Counted from the stretch's first letter, positions 48,301 to 56,790 are shown. The stretch is 64,000 nt of DNA from Acidobacteriota bacterium (GCA_018269055.1 JAFDVI010000004.1:349033-413032), one strand, 5' to 3'. The notes: a model not told the origin generated them from the sequence alone. Numbers and translations: made by a program.

Positions 48301-50536
48301 CGCCAATTCCACAGGCAATGCGGCTTCTGTCGCCAATGCTGGCGCTGGCGCAACTTACAATTGGTCGGTAACAAACGGAACTCTGACCGGTGGCCAGGGA
48401 ACCAACGCAATCGCCTGGACGGCTGGCGGTACGGGAGCCGTAACACTGAACGTTACGGTCACAGCCGGAGCGGGATGCAGTGCAACGGCTTCCAAACAAG
48501 CGACCATCAGTTCCAACGCAAGCGCCGCTGCCGGAACGGATCAAGCGCTTTGCCTGACTCCGCAAGGCACCGCCGCATTCAACCTGACAGGCGCGGTTTC
48601 GGGCGGCACGCCCGGTTGGAGCGTCATGGGTTCCACCGGCTCGGCTTCAGCATCAATTGCCAGCCCTGCATCGGCCAACACTGCCGTCAATGTCACGGGC
48701 GCAGGAACCGTCACGTTGCGATTGACTGTATCGGGAACCAATGGCTGCGGTTCGGCTTCGGATGATGTGGTGCTGACAACGAACGCTATGCCAACGGCCA
48801 ACGCGGGCGTAGATCAAACGCTTTGCCAATCCGGCGGCGCGACGACGATGTTTAACGTCAACGGAGCGGCATCCAATGGCGCGCCTGGCTCACCGGCCTG
48901 GACGGTCGTTGGTTCAACCGGCTCGGCTTCAGCGGCAATCGTCAGTCCGACGGCTGCCAACACAGCCGTCAACGTCAGCGGAACCGGATCTGTGACCTTG
49001 CGGTTCACAGTCAATAGCAACGCTGGATGCGGTACGTCCACCGATGACGTCGTGTTGGCCGTCAGCAATGCGATTTCGGCAACGATCACGGCCCCGACAA
49101 CGGTTTGCGCCACTTCCACTGGCAACACAGCTTCGATTCCGGACGCTGGCGCCGGTGCAAGTTACAACTGGACGATCAACAACGGAACGATCACCAGCGG
49201 ACAAAACGCGCGCACAGTCACCTGGACGGCTGGCGGCAATGGATCAACGACACTTTCGGTTTCTGTCAGCGCTCAGGGTGGATGCAACGCCAGCGACACG
49301 ACCAACGTTTCGCTCAGCGCCGCTCCGCTGGCAAACGCTGGAACCGACAAAACGGTTTGCCGCATCAGCGACCCGACGGTCGTCAACCTTACGGGTTCGG
49401 CTTCCGGAGGCGCGTCGCAATGGAGCGTCGTCGGTTCGACCGGCACGGCTTCGGCCAGCATTGTCAGTCCGACAAATCCCACAACCTCCGTCAACGTCAA
49501 CGGCACAGGCACGGTGACATTGCGATTGACCGTCACCAGCAACAGTCAACCTTCTTGCGGTTCAACGTCGGACGATGTTGTTTTGACCGTTACCAATTGC
49601 GCGCCGCCGGTTGGGCCTGGAATCGCCTTGCTGGCGGATTCCGACATCAGCGATTCCAAAGCCGGTTCGGTGTTGATTTACAACATCTACACGTCCAATC
49701 CGACCGTACCCGCAATTCAAAACACGCGAATCAACATCACCAACGTCAATCCGGGACAGGACATCGCCGTGCACCTGTTTTTCGTGGATGGCGATAGCTG
49801 CTCTGTGGCGGACAGCTTCCTGTGTCTGACGCGGAATCAGACAACCAGTTTCAACACAGCCGATTTTGATCCGGGCACCACCGGGTTTGTCATCGCGATT
49901 GCGGTTGATTCGATCACTGGCTGTCCGACAAACTTCAATTACCTGATTGGCGATGAATACGTGAAGTTCGCTTCCGGCCACACCGCCAATTTGCAAGCAG
50001 AAGCGATTTCCGCAGTTTCCAGCACAGGAATGGTTTGTGATGAAACTTCGCCGATTGCGACGCTGAATTTTGACGGCATCAGTTACAACCGATTGCCGCG
50101 CGCTCTGGCTCTGGACGATATTCCCAGCCGTGCTGATGGCAACGACACGTTGTTGATCGTCAACCGCATTGGCGGAAACCTGGGCCTGGGAACTTCGACG
50201 CTGGGCACAATTTTCGGCATTGTTTATAACGACACCGAAAACAGTTCCAGCTTCAATTTGACTGGAAGCTGTCAGCTTCGCGGTTCGCTATCGTCGAACT
50301 TCCCGCGCACGATTCCGCGACTGGATCAGTTCATTCCGGCGGGCAAGAGCGGATGGATGAGGTTGTACGCCTTTGGCAACGACGGCGACAAAGGCATTTC
50401 CGGAGCCGTCATCAACTTCAATCCGAACACGGCGACGTCAGCGGTGGCTTATAGCTCAGGCCGCAACCTGCACAAATTGACGTTGGATACGAACAACAGT
50501 TTCGTGATTCCGGTATTTCCTCCTCCTTGCCATTAA
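45380..50536 (+). CDS. Giant repeat-built surface protein, adhesin-like
   Basis: 1718-aa exported protein; ATG 45380 lies 7 bp after AGGAGG and is followed by a signal peptide (AILAFTVSLILAVGLIVIQTSNA). Residues about 75-335 form an N-terminal beta domain (NNWAWVAQKASGSDDINNAML, IVIGADRLGTNADSYLDF) seen in secreted adhesin-like proteins. A PKD/Ig-like domain follows (ETICSGGTATLTATVNGGHTPYTF). Eleven about 90-residue repeats come next, each opening with a NAGADxTVC-like motif, and then a unique C-terminal domain of about 300 residues. Paired Cys residues in each repeat imply disulphides and an extracellular location. No sortase, T9SS or autotransporter signal recognised. Ends in a strong terminator. 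Confidence 0.85.
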   Translation: MLRLRSKAILAFTVSLILAVGLIVIQTSNAKTNDGGFLASLIKISGLSTTQPQPKSHKKDETMAVRIRDAAATTIAPTGDPGLGFDIEGNLESNSPNADTTDWVPGLAGKGVPVFSGGGVTLNSSNTFRRTDAFNNANDNVFKGSLKANDNPNNWAWVAQKASGSDDINNAMLHVSTDKAENLWIVIGADRLGTNADSYLDFEFLQNTLTVNGNGTFSSSGQNGGRTVGDLQLTLKLSPNGGKPELFIQRWQSDGAGFNWVDVTPSSDSDSVFVATNGDTTSAPFTAFGGPNYAANQFGEAAVNLSLVLQKVTSCLSFKTVLVKSKSSRAADAVVLDFLEPMQVNFGTAPTVAVNSETICSGGTATLTATVNGGHTPYTFIWSGPNSFSAKTQSIDVSTPGTYTVAVQDAKGCFSQSALGTVNITSAATVDAGADIRSCAASPSVILGGRVGGGATGGVWSGGKGTFTPDNKTLNATYTPSQSEIATGSVVLKLTATGPCASVSDTLNIIIGNTASARAGADQIVCANNPIVELTGAIGGATGGVWTTNGTGTFSPDANTLNGTYIPSPADLTAKEVILTLTTTGGGCGTGSDQMKVTINPAATVDAGADRAVCSTSPAIVLSGQIGGSATLATWSGGAGTFTPNASTLNATYTPTAAEIAAGAVTLTLTTNDPSGPCGAVRDQLVISINAAARSNAGADQTLCAINPVVSLAGSIAGSASSGTWSGGAGTFSPNANSLNAAYTPTAGEIAAGGVTLTLTTNDPDGACGSASDQVKITFLAAPTANAGADRTVCASSPSVGLSGAVGNGASSASWVGGAGSFLPNRNTLNATYTPSAAEIAAGSVTLTLTTNDPAGPCGSVSDQMVITINPAATVNAGPDQSVCSGNPTVILNGSFGGSASGASWVGGTGTFTPNRNTLNATYAPTAGEISAGSVTLTLTTDNPSGICGAVSDQVKINFTSAPTTSITAPSAVCANSTGNAASVANAGAGATYNWSVTNGTLTGGQGTNAIAWTAGGTGAVTLNVTVTAGAGCSATASKQATISSNASAAAGTDQALCLTPQGTAAFNLTGAVSGGTPGWSVMGSTGSASASIASPASANTAVNVTGAGTVTLRLTVSGTNGCGSASDDVVLTTNAMPTANAGVDQTLCQSGGATTMFNVNGAASNGAPGSPAWTVVGSTGSASAAIVSPTAANTAVNVSGTGSVTLRFTVNSNAGCGTSTDDVVLAVSNAISATITAPTTVCATSTGNTASIPDAGAGASYNWTINNGTITSGQNARTVTWTAGGNGSTTLSVSVSAQGGCNASDTTNVSLSAAPLANAGTDKTVCRISDPTVVNLTGSASGGASQWSVVGSTGTASASIVSPTNPTTSVNVNGTGTVTLRLTVTSNSQPSCGSTSDDVVLTVTNCAPPVGPGIALLADSDISDSKAGSVLIYNIYTSNPTVPAIQNTRINITNVNPGQDIAVHLFFVDGDSCSVADSFLCLTRNQTTSFNTADFDPGTTGFVIAIAVDSITGCPTNFNYLIGDEYVKFASGHTANLQAEAISAVSSTGMVCDETSPIATLNFDGISYNRLPRALALDDIPSRADGNDTLLIVNRIGGNLGLGTSTLGTIFGIVYNDTENSSSFNLTGSCQLRGSLSSNFPRTIPRLDQFIPAGKSGWMRLYAFGNDGDKGISGAVINFNPNTATSAVAYSSGRNLHKLTLDTNNSFVIPVFPPPCH
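46670..49600 (+). repeat. Eleven tandem coding repeats of about 250-280 bp
   Basis: Repeat starts are near 46670, 46931, 47195, 47464, 47734, 48004, 48277, 48526, 48802, 49085 and 49333. Units 1-6 are one subtype (C-x-x-x-P, GGAGTFTPN, LNATYTP, AAGSVTLTLTTN, CG). Units 7 and 10 are a second (ITAPSAVC / ITAPTTVC, NAGAGATYNW). Units 8, 9 and 11 are a third (TDQALC, VVGSTGSASASI, TVTLRLTV). The order A6-B-C-C-B-C suggests duplication of a B-C block after expansion of A. Confidence 0.8.
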
Positions 50537-50538
50537 AC

Positions 50539-50576
50539 AAAAATGCGCAGGTGAGTTATCTCTCCTGCGCATTTTT
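50539..50576 (+). terminator. Intrinsic terminator of surface-protein gene
   Basis: AAAAATGCGCAGG (50539-50551) pairs perfectly with CCTGCGCATTTTT (50564-50576), 13 bp with a 12-nt loop, ending in a T run; works in both directions. Confidence 0.92.
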
Positions 50577-50587
50577 CAGGCTTTTCG

Positions 50588-50625
50588 ATGCCGCGCGCTC
50601 AAAATTCAAGCGCGCGGCATTTTTT
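50588..50625. terminator. Second intrinsic terminator in convergent gap
   Basis: ATGCCGCGCGCT (50588-50599) and AGCGCGCGGCAT (50609-50620) form a 12-bp GC-rich stem with a 9-nt loop followed by TTTTT. It sits 12 bp from the end of the convergent Uma2 gene and backs up the first terminator. Confidence 0.85.
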
Positions 50626-50636
50626 GTTTATCGGAA

Positions 50637-51245
50637 TCAATCAAGTAGCTCTTCAACGCTATCCTCTGCCGGAAACGTAATCATTCGGTATATCTCGCTA
50701 AAGGGAACCGTAATTTCCAACGACTCCAGCCGAACGGAGTTGTCCATTCCAATAAAATCTCCGCGCAGCCATTGACCATCCGGCTGACGAATGTGGCGAA
50801 TCACATGCGGACGACTTTGATCTATCAACAAATACTCCCTCAAACTTTCGATGGCTTGATAGGCCAGGAACTTTTCATTCAAGTCATAAGCTTTGGTTCT
50901 TTTCGATAAAACTTCCACGATCAACACCGGGTTGACCAACATTTCAATGCCTTGCACCTCTTCAATTACCAGATCGCCACAAACCACCGTAACATCGGGC
51001 AACCGAAATGGATGGGCCTTGACCGTTTTAACAGCCGTGTCTCCGCCGAAAACTCGACAGTTGCGGGCTTCTAACAGATTGCCAATGTTCCGTACAACAT
51101 TGGCGGCAATGCCGCCATGTGCAATCTTGCCGGCGGCCATGGAAACGATCTCACCATCGAAATACTCAAAGCGCTCATCCGAGTTCTTCAGCAATTCAAT
51201 ATACTCTTCAACCGTCATTTTCTTTTGTTGTGGTAATGCGCTCAT
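50637..51245 (-). CDS. Uma2 family (DUF820) putative restriction-like nuclease
   Basis: 202-aa protein of the PD-(D/E)xK superfamily common in cyanobacteria and Acidobacteria. N-terminal MTVEEYIELLKNSDERFEYFDGEIVSM; active-site strand pair FRLPDVTVV (Asp) and NPVLIVEVLSKRTKAYDLNEKF (Glu and downstream Lys); then YLLIDQSRPHVIRH. Biological role unknown; many copies per genome suggest a mobile or selfish character. Stands alone. Confidence 0.9.
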   Translation of the reverse strand: MSALPQQKKMTVEEYIELLKNSDERFEYFDGEIVSMAAGKIAHGGIAANVVRNIGNLLEARNCRVFGGDTAVKTVKAHPFRLPDVTVVCGDLVIEEVQGIEMLVNPVLIVEVLSKRTKAYDLNEKFLAYQAIESLREYLLIDQSRPHVIRHIRQPDGQWLRGDFIGMDNSVRLESLEITVPFSEIYRMITFPAEDSVEELLD

Positions 51246-51307
51246 TGCTTAACTCCTTTTGCCGGAAATGGCTGTGCCGATTGTAGCTTATGCTCCCGCT
51301 TCAAGCA

Positions 51308-52918
51308 TCACTTCCCCGCTCCACGTCCGCGTAGGACTTGGCCGGGTTTTGCTGCTGTGTGTTTGTCATTTTCAATCACGATTTGTCCGTTGACGATCAC
51401 GAATCTGAAGCCCGCCGGATACTGCTTTGGCTGTTGAAAGGTCGCGCGATCCGTCACGGTTTTCTCATCAAACACCACCACATCCGCAGCCATGCCCGGC
51501 CTGAGCAAGCCGCGATCCCACAAGTGAAAGGTTCCGGCGGGCAGCGAAGTCATTTTACGTATGGCTTCCTCCAAACCGACCAGTTTCTTTTCGCGAACGT
51601 ACAAACCCAGCGTTCGCGCGTTGTTTCCGTATCCGCGCGGATGCGGAATGCTGGGGCTGTCAGGATTGTGGACGCCTGAATCCGAAGCGATCATCGTGAA
51701 CGGCTGCCGGAAGATTCGATCCACATCCGCATCCGACATTTTTTGCAACACCATCTGCGCGCCGCCCGTTTGCAGCAGTTCAATGGCTTGTTCGGCCTGG
51801 GAATCAACATCCGTTTTTTGCTTTTTCAGCTTGGTGATTTCGGCAATGTTTTTGCCGTTGATGGATGGGTCGGCTTGGTGGCTGGCGACGTAAGCAAAGG
51901 AAAAATCCTGAAAGCCGCCCTCTTCAGCCTTGGCGATCATTTCGCGACGAATGCGTCCGCGTGTCGCGGCGTCGGTCAACCGCTCTTTGGTTTTGGCGTC
52001 GCCGCCGTCGAACACCCAGGAAGGAAACAGAATGCCGATGCCTGTGCTCGACGCCGGGTACAGGTATTGATCCACCGTTACCTGTTGCCCGCGAGCGCGT
52101 GCGTCTTCGACCATTTTGATGGTGATGGCACTGGCTCCCCAACGCGCTTTGCTGGAAATCTTGAAATGCGAAATCTCCACCGGGCAGCCGGCCTGTTCCC
52201 CAACCAGCAACGATTCCCGGATTGCGTCTTCGACGGTCGCGTCTTCATTGCGCATATGCGTGGCATACAACCCGCCTTGCTCTGCTGCGACTTTGGCCAG
52301 CGCGACGATCTCATCGCTTTTGGCGTAGGTGCCCGGCACATATTCCAAACCGGTGGAAAAACCAACGGCTCCGTCGCGCATGGCTTTGCCTACCAGATCG
52401 CGCATCTTCTGCAATTCTTCCGGCGAAGGCGCGCGGTCAAAATCGCCGTTCATCCCCGCGTGCCGAACCGCGTTGTGCCCAACCAGCGAAGCAACGTTGA
52501 TCGAAATTCCCAGTTTTTCCAGCCGCGCAAACCATTCCCCAAGATCAAGTTCCGAACTGCCGCAATTGCCCGTCACCACGGAGGTAACGCCCATTCGCAA
52601 AAAGTTTTCCGCCGCCGGAAACCGGTCAATGCCGCCTTCGACGTGCGTGTGAACGTCAATGAATCCTGGCGCGACGACCAAACCGCTGGCGTTAATGATA
52701 CGAAGCGCAAGTTTTGGATCGAGTTTCCCGATTTCCGCGATTCGACCGTTTTTGATTCCAACATCAGCCACAAACCACGGATTGCCTGTGCCGTCCACCA
52801 TGCGCCCGCTGGCGATGATCAAATCAAAATCGGATTGAGACGAAATTGCCAAACTGTTAAGAAAACTGGTCGTAGCCAAAACAATAAGCGGAAGAAACAA
52901 AAGCAATTTTCTGGTCAT
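51308..52918 (-). CDS. N-acyl-D-amino-acid deacylase (D-aminoacylase)
   Basis: 536-aa exported amidohydrolase. ATG 52918 leads a signal peptide (LLLFLPLIVLATTSFLNSLA). Amidohydrolase marks: GLVVAPGFIDVHTHVEGG (metal HxH), VTGNCGSSELDLGEWF, LYATHMRNEDATVEDAI, PVEISHFKIS and IASDSGVHNPDSPSIPHPRGYG. Expected to release D-amino acids from N-acyl derivatives. The family is normally cytosolic, so export points to use on peptidoglycan-derived or environmental substrates. Confidence 0.9.
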   Translation of the reverse strand: MTRKLLLFLPLIVLATTSFLNSLAISSQSDFDLIIASGRMVDGTGNPWFVADVGIKNGRIAEIGKLDPKLALRIINASGLVVAPGFIDVHTHVEGGIDRFPAAENFLRMGVTSVVTGNCGSSELDLGEWFARLEKLGISINVASLVGHNAVRHAGMNGDFDRAPSPEELQKMRDLVGKAMRDGAVGFSTGLEYVPGTYAKSDEIVALAKVAAEQGGLYATHMRNEDATVEDAIRESLLVGEQAGCPVEISHFKISSKARWGASAITIKMVEDARARGQQVTVDQYLYPASSTGIGILFPSWVFDGGDAKTKERLTDAATRGRIRREMIAKAEEGGFQDFSFAYVASHQADPSINGKNIAEITKLKKQKTDVDSQAEQAIELLQTGGAQMVLQKMSDADVDRIFRQPFTMIASDSGVHNPDSPSIPHPRGYGNNARTLGLYVREKKLVGLEEAIRKMTSLPAGTFHLWDRGLLRPGMAADVVVFDEKTVTDRATFQQPKQYPAGFRFVIVNGQIVIENDKHTAAKPGQVLRGRGAGK

Positions 52919-53102
52919 GGTACTTTCTCGGGTTGAAGTTGGTTGGCGCAGGTTACCACATCTTGCGGTCATAGATTTTTCCAGCCTCTGAAGCTATGAT
53001 GCCGCGCGTTTGCGGTAGCACTTCCAACTTGTTTCATACAGAAGTCCAATCAACAACAGAAGATGCACTCGACCTTTTTCCGTTAAAGGAACACAACAGG
53101 CA

Positions 53103-53867
53103 ATGGATAAAAACAATTTGAAGCGGGAATTACTGGCGGAATTTCTAGGCACCTTTGTTCTGATCGCATTCGGCGCGGCTGTCGTGGCGCAAGTCGTGCT
53201 CGGCAAAAATCAAAATGGCGAATATCTTTCCATCAACCTGGCTTGGGGCTTTGCCGTGACGATGGGAATTTATGTCGCGGGCGGCGTGTCCGGCGCGCAT
53301 TTGAATCCTGCAGTGACCATGGCTTTGGCGGTTCGCGGCCAATTTCCCTGGTCAAAATTCCTGCCCTATTTTGTCGCGCAAACCGCCGGAGCATTTTGCG
53401 GCGCAGCAACCGCTTTCATCGTGTACCGCGAAGCGTTTCACGCCTTTGATGGCGGCGTGCGACAAATGAACACAGCGGGCATTTTTGCGACTTATCCCCA
53501 GCCTTATCTGTCCACATCCGGCGCGCTGATTGATCAAATCGTAGGCACAGCGATGCTGATGCTGGTGATTTCCGCCATCGGCGATGCGCGCAATAGCGTA
53601 CCGGGCAACGTCGCTCCACTGGCTGTCGGTTTTTTGGTGATGGTCATTGGCATGGCCATGGGGTTGAATGCCGGATACGCCATCAATCCGGCTCGCGATT
53701 TGGGGCCGCGGTTGTTCACGGCGGTTGCAGGCTGGGGAAGCCAGGTCTTCACAATCAATCATTATTACTTCTGGGTTCCGATTGTCGGCCCGCTGATTGG
53801 CGGCCCATTAGGTGCCTTGGTGTACGACTGGTTTATCGGCAATCGCTTTGCGACGGAAAAGTCGTGA
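53103..53867 (+). CDS. Aquaporin / glycerol facilitator (MIP family)
   Basis: 254-aa channel with six helices and two half-helix motifs: SGAHLNPAVTMALAV and GYAINPARDLGPRLF. Asp after NPAR favours the glycerol-permeable (GlpF) branch. WGSQVFTINHYYFWVPIVGPLIGG forms helix 6. It overlaps a lipoprotein gene by 4 bp at its end. No glycerol kinase or regulator is adjacent. Confidence 0.93.
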   Translation: MDKNNLKRELLAEFLGTFVLIAFGAAVVAQVVLGKNQNGEYLSINLAWGFAVTMGIYVAGGVSGAHLNPAVTMALAVRGQFPWSKFLPYFVAQTAGAFCGAATAFIVYREAFHAFDGGVRQMNTAGIFATYPQPYLSTSGALIDQIVGTAMLMLVISAIGDARNSVPGNVAPLAVGFLVMVIGMAMGLNAGYAINPARDLGPRLFTAVAGWGSQVFTINHYYFWVPIVGPLIGGPLGALVYDWFIGNRFATEKS

Positions 53868-54319
53868 TCAAAAGGTTGCTCATATTTTCGATGGCTCTTT
53901 TGCTTTGGGGATGCATCAACAGCACGTCGCCGACTGCCAGTGTTGGCAGTGCGACAATCTGCAAAGTGCAATTCCTCAATTTGGCTATTAGCGGAGATGA
54001 ATTGTTGAAGGAAATCACTGCGGCGAGTGAGGTCAGCAGCCTTGCGTCTTTCGCTGATAAACAAATCTTGAACGCATCCACATGGTGTCACCTAAATGTG
54101 GGAGATCGCAGCGCCACGTTGAAAGTCAGTTTTTACGATGGCTCCACGTACAAAGGAACTCTGGGTTTGGGGCGTTATGGGCAGGAAAAGTTCTTTTTGA
54201 AATACCACAATTTTGGCGTTTCAAAGGTTATGTGCATATCGAACAACGAAAAAGACGAATTCCTGAGATTGATAGGAGTCTCACCAGAAGAGTTCAAACG
54301 AATTTTTCCCAGCGAATAA
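53864..54319 (+). CDS. Hypothetical lipoprotein
   Basis: 151-aa protein from GTG 53864, overlapping the aquaporin stop by 4 bp. A short leader (MIKRLLIFSMALLLWGC) ends in a lipobox-like LLWGC, with Cys17 as the acylated residue; the +2 residue is Ile. The mature part has three further Cys residues and ends EFLRLIGVSPEEFKRIFPSE. No family recognised. Coupling to the channel gene is by overlap only. Confidence 0.6.
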   Translation: MIKRLLIFSMALLLWGCINSTSPTASVGSATICKVQFLNLAISGDELLKEITAASEVSSLASFADKQILNASTWCHLNVGDRSATLKVSFYDGSTYKGTLGLGRYGQEKFFLKYHNFGVSKVMCISNNEKDEFLRLIGVSPEEFKRIFPSE

Positions 54320-54336
54320 GCGTCGTATAAAATTCA

Positions 54337-55137
54337 TCACTGCAACTGCCCAACGCTGGCCATCAATTTTTCCACTCGCTTAGTATCCACTTCGTTTTGC
54401 CACTTTCCTTCTCGTTTGAAATACGATCCGATGATGAAACCATCAGCTTTCGGCCAAAACTCAGCGATGTTTCTGTCATCCACGCCCGATCCTAAAATTA
54501 CTGGCAAACGACAATGTGCTTTCGCTTCCCCCACGTCAGCTAACTTCGGAGGATCGCCGGTTGCGCTGCCGGTGATGATGACGGCATCGCCGCGCATGAA
54601 CTCGACGGTTTCGGCCATTTCGCCCAAGCTGATGTCGGCGGTGATGGCATGCGAAGAATGTTTTTTCTTTACATCCGCCCAAACCTGCACTCGCTCAGCT
54701 CGGATCATTTTGCGGTAACGCAACAATTTTGCCGCCGAAGATTCAATCACGCCTTCATCGGCGACGTGTGCAAACACAAAGCTTTCCGCGCGAATAAAAT
54801 CCAGATTGGCGGCGTGCGCCACGGCCATCGCTTCGAGATTTGCCGCCGCCAGAATTTGGATGCCGACAGGCAAACCACTTTCCGCTTTGACGGCTTGGCC
54901 GACCAAAGTCATTGCCGCGACGATTTCGGGGCCAACTTCGCCGCGCAAATACGGCACATCGTGCATGTTTTCGATGGCGATGCCGTCAATCCCGGCTTCG
55001 TGGTAACTGGCGGCTTCGCGAACGGCTTGAGCGATGATTTCGGCAACGCTTTGGGAATGCGCTGGCGTTCCCGGCAAGGCTCCGACGTGAATCATTCCGA
55101 TGATCGGTTTGGGTTTAGGGAAAAGCGTGGTCAACAT
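54337..55137 (-). CDS. BtpA/SgcQ family protein
   Basis: 266-aa TIM-barrel protein: PKPIIGMIHVGALPGTPAHS, then AGIDGIAIENMHDVPYLRGEVGPEIVAAM, NLDFIRAESFVFAHVADEGV, SSHAITADISLGEMAETVEF and PVILGSGVDDRNIAEFWPKADGFIIGSYFKREG, the full BtpA pattern. BtpA was linked to photosystem I stability in cyanobacteria and SgcQ is a putative sugar-related protein in E. coli; the reaction remains unknown. ATG 55137 is chosen over a TTG at 55152. Divergent from the TonB/TolA-like gene. Confidence 0.9.
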   Translation of the reverse strand: MLTTLFPKPKPIIGMIHVGALPGTPAHSQSVAEIIAQAVREAASYHEAGIDGIAIENMHDVPYLRGEVGPEIVAAMTLVGQAVKAESGLPVGIQILAAANLEAMAVAHAANLDFIRAESFVFAHVADEGVIESSAAKLLRYRKMIRAERVQVWADVKKKHSSHAITADISLGEMAETVEFMRGDAVIITGSATGDPPKLADVGEAKAHCRLPVILGSGVDDRNIAEFWPKADGFIIGSYFKREGKWQNEVDTKRVEKLMASVGQLQ

Positions 55138-55211
55138 TGTTGTCAGTTCCAAATCAGAAGTTTTTCCGCACTCTGCAAAGGGCTATAATCGTATCGTTCT
55201 TTGGGGGAGCA

Positions 55212-56201
55212 ATGATTACTTTAATTCGCCATCCAAAACGGAGAAAAGGATTGATGATCGCGGCGGCGCTTTCCCTAGTCGTGCACCTTGGATTGTTTGC
55301 CGTGGTGTATTACGCGCCGATTTTTGGTTTGGCGATGAAACTGCGCGGCGTTGAGTTCGTCGAAGAAGATTACAACCACGCCATCCTGATTGATTTTTCC
55401 AAAAAACTGCAATACCCGCCCGGCTATCTCGGTTTCCGTCCGCCCGACAAGGTCAAATCGCTGGAAGAAATCGAAAAGGAAAAAGCGCGCCAACTGAAAC
55501 GCGAAGCCGCGCGACGGCGCCAGCAGGAACATTTGGAGCAAAAGCGCCGGGAACAGGAAGCGGTCGCACAGCGTGAAGCCGAAGAGAAGGCCAAAGCCGA
55601 CGAATTAGCGCAGGCTTCCAATGAATCCGGCAAGTCCGATGAAAAGCCCGCCGAAAAGTCTGAAAACTACGGCGCTTTTGGCCGAATCAACACGGCTCCA
55701 ATCAAAGATCAGGTCAAACGGCTGTACGACGCAAAAAAAGAGGGTAAGCTGGTGTTGCCCGAAGGCCGTTTGAAAATCGGCGTCTCTGGGACGGTCAAAC
55801 CCGACGGCACATTGGCCGACACCAAAATCATTCATTCGTCCGGCATCAAGGAAATTGACGACGCGGCCCTGGCCATTTTGGCCGCTGTCAGCGAAAGCAA
55901 AGCGATGGGGCCGTTGCATCAACTCACGTCGCTGAGCATGGTTCTGGACATTGACCAGCAAGCGCAATTGATCGTTACGGGTTTCACCGATACCGAAGAA
56001 GACGCGCGCAACATCACCAACTTGGCGCAAGCAGCGTTGCTGGTCGCACGGTTCAAAAAATCAAGCGATGAAGGCGCGATGTTGATGCTCAACAACCTGA
56101 AAGTCCGCCGCGACGGCCAACGCATTCAAGCCATCATCAGCATGCCGCGCGAAAAAGCCACCGAGTCACTGACCAAAACAATGGAAAAAGGTCAGGGTTG
56201 A
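55212..56201 (+). CDS. TonB/TolA-like energy transducer family protein
   Basis: 329-aa protein from ATG 55212 (GGGGGAGC site upstream). One N-terminal membrane span (MIAAALSLVVHLGLFAVVYYAP), then a charged coiled coil (residues about 85-150: EEIEKEKARQLKREAARRRQQ and Glu/Lys-rich sequence) and a C-terminal domain with VSGTVKPDGTLADTKIIHSSGIKEIDDAALAILAA, the TonB C-terminal-like fold. It could energise outer-membrane receptors such as the one at 22.3-25.5 kb. No ExbB/ExbD genes adjacent. Confidence 0.78.
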   Translation: MITLIRHPKRRKGLMIAAALSLVVHLGLFAVVYYAPIFGLAMKLRGVEFVEEDYNHAILIDFSKKLQYPPGYLGFRPPDKVKSLEEIEKEKARQLKREAARRRQQEHLEQKRREQEAVAQREAEEKAKADELAQASNESGKSDEKPAEKSENYGAFGRINTAPIKDQVKRLYDAKKEGKLVLPEGRLKIGVSGTVKPDGTLADTKIIHSSGIKEIDDAALAILAAVSESKAMGPLHQLTSLSMVLDIDQQAQLIVTGFTDTEEDARNITNLAQAALLVARFKKSSDEGAMLMLNNLKVRRDGQRIQAIISMPREKATESLTKTMEKGQG

Positions 56202-56220
56202 ACATTACAGCTTTCGCCGA

Positions 56221-56445
56221 TCAGGCAGCTTTCTTTTGCTTTTCTGACGGGGTAAAAGCAGGAGAATATGTTTCGATTTTCCTGACAGCATCTGGGTTAT
56301 AAATCTCTTCCCCGCAGACAGGACATTCCTGGTACTCCAATTCAGGCACAACGTATTTCTGTCCGTTAAACTCCCTAATTTGGTCTTTTTTGACCGTGTG
56401 AATTTTGTCGCTGCCGCAGGTGGGACAAATTGTAATTTTCTCCAT
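56221..56445 (-). CDS. YgiT-type zinc-finger antitoxin
   Basis: 74-aa protein with two CxxC knuckles (ITICPTCGSD and YQECPVCGEEIY), the MqsA/YgiT-type N-terminal zinc finger. The C-terminal DNA-binding domain of MqsA is missing, a common short form paired with DUF4258 toxins. It lies 9 bp after the DUF4258 gene, so the pair is toxin-first. Confidence 0.85.
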   Translation of the reverse strand: MEKITICPTCGSDKIHTVKKDQIREFNGQKYVVPELEYQECPVCGEEIYNPDAVRKIETYSPAFTPSEKQKKAA

Positions 56446-56454
56446 ATGCTTCCT

Positions 56455-56775
56455 TCACACTGACTTCTTTGCAGAAATCAAAAAGTAAAAAATTTCAGTG
56501 TTTCCCTCACGCAAGAACTTGCCTTTAGTGTAGATAAATATTCCGTCCAGGTTCGTGCTCTGAAGCACATAGAGGTATTCAACCTTTTTTGCTCGATGTG
56601 GGCTGTGTGATCGAATTTTCTTATAAATCACGTGAGCATTAAGAATTGCTTCTTCAATATCCAATTCTGTCAATCTGTCCGCTTCCATTTCTAGCAAGGC
56701 TTTCTTGCTGAATCTGGTGCGCCCCTGCAGAACAGCGCGCTTAATGCGAACCAGTACATCACCGCCATCTTTCAT
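56455..56775 (-). CDS. DUF4258 family putative toxin
   Basis: 106-aa protein with the DUF4258 pattern: KKALLEMEADRLTELDIEEAILNAHVIYKKI followed by YLYVLQSTNLDGIFIYTKG and the terminal EIFYFLISAKK. These proteins are RelE-like putative RNases paired with YgiT-type zinc fingers. More A/T-rich than neighbouring genes. First gene of the pair; starts 15 bp after the end of the ABC exporter gene. Confidence 0.8.
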   Translation of the reverse strand: MKDGGDVLVRIKRAVLQGRTRFSKKALLEMEADRLTELDIEEAILNAHVIYKKIRSHSPHRAKKVEYLYVLQSTNLDGIFIYTKGKFLREGNTEIFYFLISAKKSV

Positions 56776-56790
56776 CTCATCCTCCGCCTC

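Noticed and set aside
46670-49600. CRISPR-like or non-coding tandem array
   Set aside because: The period of 250-280 bp is continuous with an open frame, units diverge at third positions, and spacer-repeat structure is absent.
50637-51245. Uma2 gene as part of a restriction system
   Set aside because: No methylase or specificity gene is nearby and the gene is bounded by terminators; a stand-alone Uma2 nuclease is the better description.
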